A stretch of 64,000 nt of DNA, from assembly GCA_022822085.1 (NCBI GenBank), contig JAJECK010000036.1, forward strand, positions 21,188 to 85,187. The letters run 5' to 3'. Within the stretch, counting starts at the first letter, position 1. Each line of letters opens with the position of its first letter. Below are positions 27,049 through 34,258 of this stretch, piece by piece. The stretch comes from Candidatus Poribacteria bacterium. Its GTDB lineage: Bacteria > Poribacteria > WGA-4E > WGA-3G. The position numbers and the translations under genes were made by a program. The notes beneath the pieces are model-generated. The model was not told the origin of the DNA. It ran no database searches and saw only the letters and a program-made list of their open reading frames with translations.

Positions 27049-28575
27049 CTAAGCGGATAACTTCTCCATCAAAATCTGATTTACCAATTGTGGGTTCGCT
27101 TTTCCTTTAGTAGCACGCATAACCTGCCCGACAAGAAATCTCAAGGTTGCCGTTTTGCCGTTACGATAATCTTTCACCGCTCCCTCCTTATGTTCCTCTA
27201 AAACCTTTAAGACAGCCGCTTCTATTGTTGAATCATCCGTAATAGCGAACAAATCTTTTTCTTTAGCAATCTGTTCCGGCATCTTGCCTGTCTCAAAGAC
27301 ATCGTTAAGTACAACTTTGGCGTTTGGTGCTTCGATCTTGCGATCTTTTTTGCCTTCGAGATACAGGATGAGATCGACGAAATGTTCTGGTGTGACCTTA
27401 GAATCTTGGATATCAATTTTTGCAGCTTTGAGTAACGGCCTCAGGTCACCTATAATCCAGTTGACACAACTCTTAACACAAGTTGTAAGTTCACTATTCC
27501 GTTCTTTAGTTTTAATTGTAGCTTCATCAAAAAAATCAGCAAGTTTTTTTGCAACTTCATCAAAAAAATCAGCAAGGTGCCGCTTTTCGGTTAATAACTT
27601 AGCATCGTGATCTAGGATGCCGAATTCGTCCTTAAACTTTTTGCGGCGATCAGCGGGGAGTTCAGGGAGTGCTTGTTTAATTTCCTCTTTCCATTCATCA
27701 TCTATCTGAACGTGAACGAGATCGGGTTCAGGAAAATAGCGGTAGTCGTCCGCTTCTTCCTTGCCACGCATTGCGACAGTCTTACCTGTGTTTTCATCAA
27801 ATAACATGGTTTCTTGAACAACTTCTCCACCAGAATCGATGATACGCGCTTGCCTTGTCACTTCATATTTCATTGCAGCAAGCAAAAATTGAAACGAGTT
27901 CATGTTCTTAATCTCCGTGCGCGTTCCTAATTCCTGACTGCCTTTTGGACGCAGCGAGATATTCGGTTCACAACGAAGACTGCCCTCCTCCATATTGCAA
28001 TCGCTCACCTCAATGTATTCTAAGATCTCTTTGACAGCACGGCAGTATGCGATTGCTTCTTCAGGTGAATGGATATCAGGTTCACTTACAATTTCCATGA
28101 GTGGCACTCCGGCGCGATTGAAATCCATAAAACTTCGAGTTGGATCACCTGTTACTTCTGCGTGAATAGATTTTCCCGCATCCTCTTCCAGATGAATTCT
28201 ACGCAGCCTAACCGTCTTCTCAACCCTTCTGGACTCGTCATTAATAAATTCAAACTCTACCTTACCACCTTCACATAACGGACGGTCATGTTGCGAAATC
28301 TGATAGTTTTTTGGTAAATCAGGGTAGAAATAGTTTTTCCGATCAAATTTACTGGATGTTGTTATTTCGCAATTCATCGCCAAGCCCGCACGAACAACGA
28401 ACTCCAACGCTCGTTGATTGATAACTGGCAGTGTTCCTGGCATCCCTAAGCAGACTGGACAGGTGCAATCATTTGCTGAGGCACCGAACGTATAAGCACA
28501 GTTACAGAACAATTTACTATCTGTGCATAATTCTGCGTGTATTTCCAAACCGATGACTATTTCATATTTATCCAT
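27049..28575 (-). CDS. gatB: aspartyl/glutamyl-tRNA(Asn/Gln) amidotransferase subunit B
   Basis: GatB is the kinase-like subunit of the GatCAB complex that converts Glu-tRNA(Gln) and Asp-tRNA(Asn) to the amide forms in the cytoplasm. The N-terminus YEIVIGLEIHAEL and CPVCLGMPGTLPV, KNYFYPDLPKNYQISQ, and RAGVPLMEIVSEPD are diagnostic; the tail FLVGQVMRATKGKANPQLVNQIL is the YqeY-like tRNA-contact domain. The length of 508 aa is slightly above usual, partly because an 11-codon unit (LADFFDE...) is duplicated at 27522-27576. gatA and gatC are not in the window. A second, partial 3' end lies 3.9 kb downstream. Confidence 0.97.
   Translation of the reverse strand: MDKYEIVIGLEIHAELCTDSKLFCNCAYTFGASANDCTCPVCLGMPGTLPVINQRALEFVVRAGLAMNCEITTSSKFDRKNYFYPDLPKNYQISQHDRPLCEGGKVEFEFINDESRRVEKTVRLRRIHLEEDAGKSIHAEVTGDPTRSFMDFNRAGVPLMEIVSEPDIHSPEEAIAYCRAVKEILEYIEVSDCNMEEGSLRCEPNISLRPKGSQELGTRTEIKNMNSFQFLLAAMKYEVTRQARIIDSGGEVVQETMLFDENTGKTVAMRGKEEADDYRYFPEPDLVHVQIDDEWKEEIKQALPELPADRRKKFKDEFGILDHDAKLLTEKRHLADFFDEVAKKLADFFDEATIKTKERNSELTTCVKSCVNWIIGDLRPLLKAAKIDIQDSKVTPEHFVDLILYLEGKKDRKIEAPNAKVVLNDVFETGKMPEQIAKEKDLFAITDDSTIEAAVLKVLEEHKEGAVKDYRNGKTATLRFLVGQVMRATKGKANPQLVNQILMEKLSA
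27522..27576. repeat. 33-bp in-frame tandem duplication in gatB
   Basis: The same 22 bases, starting CTTCATCAAAAAAATC, occur at 27522-27543 and 27555-27576, a period of 33 bases. The protein reads LADFFDEVAKK then LADFFDEATIK, so the frame is preserved. Confidence 0.8.
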
Positions 28576-28612
28576 AAGGACACTCTCATTTCAGATGCAA
28601 TCCATAACAAAC

Positions 28613-28655
28613 AGCGCGAGTACCTACCTATGTGAAAGATAGGACATCTCGCGCT
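28613..28655. terminator. hairpin between gatB and the aldo/keto reductase
   Basis: AGCGCGAG (28613-28620) pairs with CTCGCGCT (28648-28655), with a nested CCTAT/ATAGG stem inside. It lies just downstream of the aldo/keto reductase stop on the minus strand. There is no clear T-run, so it may be a REP-like repeat instead. Confidence 0.45.
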
Positions 28656-28673
28656 ATAAAGAATATAGACATA

Positions 28674-29447
28674 TTACATAGACTTTTCCGAAAATTCGTT
28701 AACAACTTTTACATTTGCTTCTACTTCAGCGTTTGAAGTCATGCCGATTGTCATTGCGTGTACACACGGTAATCCCATGACAAATTCAATGGCATCGCGT
28801 TGACTCTCTGCATCTTTCGCTAATTTTCCCATACCTAAGACTTTCATGCCGTAGATACCTTTGCCAGCAAAAGCCATCTGTTCCATCGTTCGGATTACAT
28901 CTGCAGGCGATGCGTCCATTTGAACACCAGAGTGATTTATCCGTGCTAAAACAACTTCAACCCAATCTGTCATGGCAGATGTTTGGAATGCTCCGAAGTC
29001 GTGGCAAGAAACGCCGTGTGCACGAATCAATCCCTGTTCTTTACACCGAGTAAGTGCTTCCATTGCATCTGGATACCGTGCTGGCCAATCCACTTGTGTT
29101 AGACAATGAAGTAACACAATATCTACATAGTCTGACCCTATTTCTTTGAGGAATCGCTTAACATCAACTTCTACTTCCTCCCTTGTTCGCGAAACTGTTT
29201 TAGTTGTAATGGTTACGCTACTGCGAGGAACATGGTTGAGTGCTTCTTTTATATGGGGGTGACTTCCATATTGGTCTGCAGAATCCCAGAACGTAACACC
29301 ATTTTCATGTGCAAAAAGTAATAGGTCACGTAATTCTTCAAACCCTAAATCTGTCTGATTTGAGCGACCGTTCCATCCGTTTGAACCTGTTCCAATAGAA
29401 AGACGAGAGACGTCTAAACCTGTTTTCCCAAGTGCTACAATTTCCAT
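28674..29447 (-). CDS. aldo/keto reductase
   Basis: The 257-residue product starting MEIVALGKTGLDVSRLSIG is a TIM-barrel NAD(P)H-dependent reductase. The catalytic tetrad is visible: Asp and Tyr in WDSADQYGSH, Lys in ITTKTVSR, His in IVLLHCLTQ. The ATG at 29447 is chosen because AGGAGA lies 8 bases before it; a longer frame from 29543 has no ribosome site and adds a sequence without family similarity. It is shorter than typical AKRs (about 300), missing part of the C-terminal loop. The substrate is unknown. Confidence 0.85.
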   Translation of the reverse strand: MEIVALGKTGLDVSRLSIGTGSNGWNGRSNQTDLGFEELRDLLLFAHENGVTFWDSADQYGSHPHIKEALNHVPRSSVTITTKTVSRTREEVEVDVKRFLKEIGSDYVDIVLLHCLTQVDWPARYPDAMEALTRCKEQGLIRAHGVSCHDFGAFQTSAMTDWVEVVLARINHSGVQMDASPADVIRTMEQMAFAGKGIYGMKVLGMGKLAKDAESQRDAIEFVMGLPCVHAMTIGMTSNAEVEANVKVVNEFSEKSM

Positions 29448-29483
29448 AGATATTTCTCCTATAGTGAGATTTAATCTAATGTA

Positions 29484-29512
29484 AGTATACCATTTATTTC
29501 TAAATCTGGCAA
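29484..29512 (-). promoter_or_regulatory. promoter of the aldo/keto reductase gene
   Basis: On the minus strand TTGCCA (29512-29507) is separated by 17 bases from TATACT (29489-29484), about 37 bases upstream of the ATG. Confidence 0.6.
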
Positions 29513-29787
29513 CAAAAACATTATCTGAAATGTGGTGAGTCATTTATCCCACGTACAATTTTGTTGGTGGATTTCTAACATCCTTACACACTAAGAATGT
29601 TGAAATTGGGATTACAATCCGTGTAATAATGATGAATTGACAATTGATGATTCTGCTTTCCACAAAAAATTGTTGCCATTCACCATCATGTAACGTTATA
29701 ATTATTGTTTTAGCGTAATTAAAATAGAACTTTACAACGTTAAAATGGGACAGATTACAAAAATAGATGTTTGATGTAAATTTTATT

Positions 29788-29820
29788 AGGAGGAAAAAAG
29801 CGGCCGGTTGAACCGCTTTT
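29788..29820 (+). promoter_or_regulatory. Shine-Dalgarno followed by a bridging hairpin
   Basis: AGGAGG (29788-29793) is 35 bases from the ATG at 29829, too far for normal initiation. Between them AAAAGCGG (29796-29803) pairs perfectly with CCGCTTTT (29813-29820). Folding this stem removes 25 bases and leaves an effective spacing of about 10. An in-frame TTG at 29808 is ruled out as start by a TAG at 29826. Confidence 0.5.
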
Positions 29821-29828
29821 CAAGATAG

Positions 29829-32075
29829 ATGTGCTCAATTGTCAAGAAACCTATTAGAAAATATTTACAATATCTTCTTGGTTCATTAGTACTCGCAATT
29901 TTTTGCTTAAGTGTTGATGTTTCCATTTCTGCTGAAGAAGATTACAATCCAATTCGAGATGCTGCTTTTACCTTAGTAGATAAAGGAGATTACAAACGAG
30001 CAGTACCAAAATTAGAAAGTTTATTACAAACTGATTTGTCAAGGATGGGGAAACTTGAGATATATCATGCACTCGGTTACTACTATGAAAAATTGAAAAA
30101 TCGTCCTAAAGCTGTTGGATACTATGTTAGAGTAATCACAAACGACTATCCACTTGCAGACACTGCAGCATATCGTCTTGCTAAGTTGTATGTTGAAATG
30201 AAAAATGACCCGAAAGCCATAAAATGGTGGACAGAACTTGTTAAAAACTACCCGAACAGTATATATGTTACAGAAGCAAAATGGGACTTAGCAGAACTTC
30301 ACCTAAAATATAAGCAGTATAAAGAAGCAAAGGCTGTATTAGTGGATGTAATTAAACATCAGACATATAAACGTAAAGCGAATTATGCTTTAGCCCGATG
30401 TGAAGAAGGATTAGGCAACTATTCAGAAGCATTTAAAATCCATCAACAACTCATAAGTGAAAAACAATCAGATTCAGTTGCTGATGATGCTGTAGGCAAG
30501 TTGAAAATGCTTGCCCGTTCGCGGAAATCACTCAAATTGACTGTGAACGATAGATTTAATTGTGGATTAGTAGAATATTACCATAGGAATTATAAAACTG
30601 CTGTAAATGAGTTTACCCAACTTGCGGCCAGCACAGATTTGAAACAGAAAGGTCGTGCTCTCTATCATCTCGGATTGAGTAATCAGGGACGTAAGTGGTT
30701 TAACACTGCCATTAAAAATTACAATTCTGTTGTTACCCTTGGTTCCAAATCTGATTATTTGACTCGTGCGCAATACCAAATTGCGCAAATTTATAGGATC
30801 AAAGGAAGTCTAACAACGGCAGTAAATCGTCTTGAGAGTTTTGTAAAAAAGTATCCTTGGAGCGAAATGGTGGATAACGCACTCTATGATATTGCCACGA
30901 TTCATCAACAACGCGAAAAATCTGAGTTGATGCTTAATGCGTTTTCACGATTAATTGAAGTAGACCCCGGTAGCGAATACGCCGATTGGGCAGCCTGGCG
31001 AATTGGTTGGCAAAGGTTTGACGAAAAAAAGTATGAAGAAAGTTACAAAGCATTTGAGGGACTAAAGAACAACTTTCCAGGTAATCGTTATGCAATGGGG
31101 GCTCATTTTTGGATGGCTAAGATCCGCGAGAGACAGAATAAACCTGATGAGGCAAAACAGATTTATCAAGATGTTGCAAAAGCACGATATTGGTATTATA
31201 GTGCAAGAGCAAAAGCACTCTTAGGTATCACAAAATCCGAATTAGAAACAAAAGCAATACCTGATGCTGAGTTGCCAGAAGAAAAGAAATGTCCTATTCA
31301 ATTAGACATTTTAATGAAACTTAGACTTTACGAAGATGCTGCGTATCTGCTTTCCCGTTATATTACTGATACACCAGATGCAGCTCAGGAATGTTATTAT
31401 GCATTGATAAAGTCCTATGAAAAACTTTCATTGTATGACAAAGCGCGTGAGATTGCGGACAAGGCTCTGCTTAGCATATCATTCAAATTTCAAGCAAGTG
31501 ATGAATTAGCAAAATTCCGCAAAAAGTTGTATCCATTACACTATGAAGCATTGGTTGAAAAATATGCTAAGGAGTACAATGTTGATAAAGCCTTGATATA
31601 TGCTATGATATTGGAAGAAAGCCGGTACCGTACTGATGCAATTAGTTGGGCAGGTGCGATTGGGTTAATGCAGATTATGCCTGCAACCGGTAGAGAAATT
31701 GCACGAAAACTAAAAATTAGTCGATTCCGTTCATCAATGCTAAAGATACCTTCTGTTAACATTCAAATGGGAACAAAATATATTGATGAACTCAACGATA
31801 TGTTTGACGGTAATGCAATGTTGGTTTCTGGTGCCTATAATGGTGGTCCTGGTAGGATGAAGCGGTGGTTGGAAACAAAGAAGATAAAGGATATTGACGA
31901 ATTCGTTGAAAAGATAACTATCAGAGAAACCCGATTGCACATCAAAAAAGTCATCAACAGTTATGACAATTACGTAGAAATCTACGGTCAACCCGATGTG
32001 CCAGCTGTCAATTCAGCATTTGATGTCCCTGCGAAGAAAAGTTCAAACCCGATTCTTGGGAAGCTCAACCAATAA
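29829..32075 (+). CDS. Slt-type lytic transglycosylase with TPR-like helical domain
   Basis: This periplasmic enzyme would cleave peptidoglycan between MurNAc and GlcNAc with formation of 1,6-anhydro ends. A signal peptide (about residues 1-35, hydrophobic LLGSLVLAIFCLSV) precedes a long array of TPR-like helices (about 40-480), then the catalytic domain: AMILEESRYRTDAISWAG with the catalytic Glu near 594, GLMQIMPATG near 616 and VSGAYNGGPGRM near 670. The length of 748 aa is longer than E. coli Slt70 (about 645). It converges with nadB, 13 bases away. The ribosome site is unusual (see the separate entry). Confidence 0.92.
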   Translation: MCSIVKKPIRKYLQYLLGSLVLAIFCLSVDVSISAEEDYNPIRDAAFTLVDKGDYKRAVPKLESLLQTDLSRMGKLEIYHALGYYYEKLKNRPKAVGYYVRVITNDYPLADTAAYRLAKLYVEMKNDPKAIKWWTELVKNYPNSIYVTEAKWDLAELHLKYKQYKEAKAVLVDVIKHQTYKRKANYALARCEEGLGNYSEAFKIHQQLISEKQSDSVADDAVGKLKMLARSRKSLKLTVNDRFNCGLVEYYHRNYKTAVNEFTQLAASTDLKQKGRALYHLGLSNQGRKWFNTAIKNYNSVVTLGSKSDYLTRAQYQIAQIYRIKGSLTTAVNRLESFVKKYPWSEMVDNALYDIATIHQQREKSELMLNAFSRLIEVDPGSEYADWAAWRIGWQRFDEKKYEESYKAFEGLKNNFPGNRYAMGAHFWMAKIRERQNKPDEAKQIYQDVAKARYWYYSARAKALLGITKSELETKAIPDAELPEEKKCPIQLDILMKLRLYEDAAYLLSRYITDTPDAAQECYYALIKSYEKLSLYDKAREIADKALLSISFKFQASDELAKFRKKLYPLHYEALVEKYAKEYNVDKALIYAMILEESRYRTDAISWAGAIGLMQIMPATGREIARKLKISRFRSSMLKIPSVNIQMGTKYIDELNDMFDGNAMLVSGAYNGGPGRMKRWLETKKIKDIDEFVEKITIRETRLHIKKVINSYDNYVEIYGQPDVPAVNSAFDVPAKKSSNPILGKLNQ

Positions 32076-32088
32076 ATTAATCATAAGA

Positions 32089-33774
32089 TTACAATTCAAC
32101 AAGGACAGAATCCATTTCTCTGGTCATGATGATACGACAATTCCAATTACTATCATCTTGATCAGGGAAATCCGCTCTATAATGAGCACCCCGACTTTCT
32201 GTTCTGACTGAAGATGCTTTAGTTATTAGCCATGCGACATTGAGCATATTAACTGCCTCACATAAGTCTACATTCGTTGTGTGAAGTACGTTAGGAGAAG
32301 ATGGACAAAATCCAATTTCTGCCCCAATTTCATCCAAATCTGAGAGTGTAAGTTCTATCTCTTCCCCCTCGCGTTCAATCGCTACATTTTCCCACAGTGT
32401 CTCTCTAATGGCCTCTTTAATTGCAACTATTGTCTCCTCATCAAATCTCATAGACAACTCTGGCTTATCACATTTTGATATAGGTATATCGGGTGGTTCC
32501 TGAGATGTTTGTGATTTCGCGTATGCTGCAGCGTTATTTCCAGCACGTACACCAAAAACAAGACACTCTAAAAGCGAATTACTCGCTAATCGGTTTGCGC
32601 CGTGCACACCAGTACATGCAACTTCACCACAGGCAAATAGTCCAGTAAGATTTGTTTCCGTATCAGCATTAGTGCGGACACCTCCCATCATAAAATGTGC
32701 CCCTGGACGGACTGGAATTAGGTCAATACTAATATCCAGACCATAACGTTCTGTTGTGGCAGAGATAGTTGGGAAACGTTCTTGGATATAGTCGGAGGAT
32801 TTATGCGTAATATCAAGATATACGCAAGGAAAGTCAGTCAGGAACATCTCATTCTGTATGGCGCGGCTGACAACATCACGAGGTGCAAGTTCACCTTTCT
32901 CATGATATTTCTCCATGAAACGTTCACCACGGATGTTGATGAGTCTTCCACCTTCTCCACGCACCGCCTCAGATATAAGAAAATTTGGAGCACCGTCAAG
33001 GAAAAGCGTCGTAGGATGGAATTGAACGAACTCCATATCAATCATCTCACAACCAGCACGCCAGGCGGCTGCGAAACCGTCCCCTGTTGCTACCTCTGGG
33101 TTTGAAGTGCATGGATAGAGACGACCAAGCCCGCCAGTGGCGAGTATAGTTGCTTTTGCGTAGAGAGACACCAATTCTCCTTCCACGATTGCCCTAACAC
33201 CGTAGCAGGTCATAGTTTCGTTTTCAGAGACTAATGCTGCATCCGTAAGGAGGTCAACTGCAAATGCGTCTGATATAACACGTATCCGTTCTGTGTTAAG
33301 CACTCGTTGAACGAGAACATCAGTGGTTTCTCTCCCAGTAGCATCCCCTTTATGTACAATTCTCTTTCTGCTGTGTGCTGCTTCCTGCGTAAACCGTGGC
33401 AGCGTCCCTTCCCAATCAAAATTCGCGCCCCAATCTAACAATTCCTTTACACGAGGAATACCTTCAGAAACCATAGTTTCTACAACATCAACATCACACA
33501 ACCCACACCCCGCACTGCAAGTATCCTCAACATGTAGGTCAACAGTGTCGTCAATATTCATAGCGACAGCGATGCCGCCTTGTGCATAGAGGGTATTGCT
33601 TTCTTTGAGGGTTGTTTTCGTAATAAGCGTAACATCAGCACTTTCACTTGCGGCAAGTGCAGCACGCAGACCAGCAGCACCACTTCCGATTATGAGGACA
33701 TCTGTCCACCATTCTGAAGACGTGGCTGAATTCAGCACAGAAAAATCTGTTTCATTATCCATGTTGTCTTGCAA
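32089..33774 (-). CDS. nadB: L-aspartate oxidase
   Basis: A 561-residue flavoprotein that oxidises L-aspartate to iminoaspartate, the first step of NAD synthesis in many bacteria. Seen: FAD-binding VLIIGSGAAGLRAAL near residue 27, TLYAQGGIAVAM near 62, HSRKRIVHKGDATGRE near 138, GGLGRLYPCTSNPEVATGDG near 215, and the C-terminal HGANRLASNSLLECLVFG. SRGAHYRADFPDQD near the end is shared with fumarate reductase-type flavoproteins. It is the last gene of a valS-thioesterase-nadB cluster with gaps of 33-34 bases. nadA and nadC are not in the window. Confidence 0.95.
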   Translation of the reverse strand: MQDNMDNETDFSVLNSATSSEWWTDVLIIGSGAAGLRAALAASESADVTLITKTTLKESNTLYAQGGIAVAMNIDDTVDLHVEDTCSAGCGLCDVDVVETMVSEGIPRVKELLDWGANFDWEGTLPRFTQEAAHSRKRIVHKGDATGRETTDVLVQRVLNTERIRVISDAFAVDLLTDAALVSENETMTCYGVRAIVEGELVSLYAKATILATGGLGRLYPCTSNPEVATGDGFAAAWRAGCEMIDMEFVQFHPTTLFLDGAPNFLISEAVRGEGGRLINIRGERFMEKYHEKGELAPRDVVSRAIQNEMFLTDFPCVYLDITHKSSDYIQERFPTISATTERYGLDISIDLIPVRPGAHFMMGGVRTNADTETNLTGLFACGEVACTGVHGANRLASNSLLECLVFGVRAGNNAAAYAKSQTSQEPPDIPISKCDKPELSMRFDEETIVAIKEAIRETLWENVAIEREGEEIELTLSDLDEIGAEIGFCPSSPNVLHTTNVDLCEAVNMLNVAWLITKASSVRTESRGAHYRADFPDQDDSNWNCRIIMTREMDSVLVEL

Positions 33775-33808
33775 GCCTTTCGGCGTTCACGATAATTGCG
33801 TTTGACAT

Positions 33809-34225
33809 CTACGGCGCAAAACTATCGTCAACAGGCATTACCTTACCTGTGCCCGTTGCAATGAGCGTGTTATCGCTCAATTTTATTTCTGCTTTTGCTT
33901 CTATAATACGTCGTGATACTTTTGTTCTTTTTGCTGATACAAAAAGTTTTACACCCGTCGGTGCTGGTTTCCGAAAACGCACCTCGAGCTGTGCAGTAAC
34001 AGCTGGCCCGTCATACGTTCCTATGCCGATATGTGTTATCGCCTCATCTAACAGCGTGCTGATTATACCGCCGTGTAGAATTTTTGCCCACCCTTGCATG
34101 TGTTCCGGTGGTGTGCATTCAATGTGAACCGCAGCTCCCGAATCTATGATTTCCGGATGGACTTGCAATCCATACGGATTTTTCATACCGCATACAAAAC
34201 ATCGGTTATTATTTTTAATGCTCAT
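33809..34225 (-). CDS. PaaI-type hotdog thioesterase
   Basis: A 138-residue single hotdog domain. CFVCGMKNPYGLQV near the N-terminus, WAKILHGGIISTLLDEAITH near residue 67 (HGG and the catalytic acid segment) and TAQLEVRFRKPAP near 92 match the acyl-CoA thioesterase group. The CxxCG-like start resembles a zinc-type knuckle seen in some members. It lies between valS and nadB with short gaps, so it is probably part of the same transcript, although its role there is not obvious. Confidence 0.85.
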   Translation of the reverse strand: MSIKNNNRCFVCGMKNPYGLQVHPEIIDSGAAVHIECTPPEHMQGWAKILHGGIISTLLDEAITHIGIGTYDGPAVTAQLEVRFRKPAPTGVKLFVSAKRTKVSRRIIEAKAEIKLSDNTLIATGTGKVMPVDDSFAP

Positions 34226-34258
34226 ATTTAACCCAGAATGTCAGATATTATCACATTT

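Larger units (their letters stand above)
29448..29828. other. intergenic region with divergent control signals
   Basis: No gene is seen. The region holds the minus-strand promoter of the reductase at its left end and, at its right end, an AGGAGG followed by a hairpin in front of the transglycosylase gene. The middle is AT-rich without further structure that I can identify. Confidence 0.5.
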
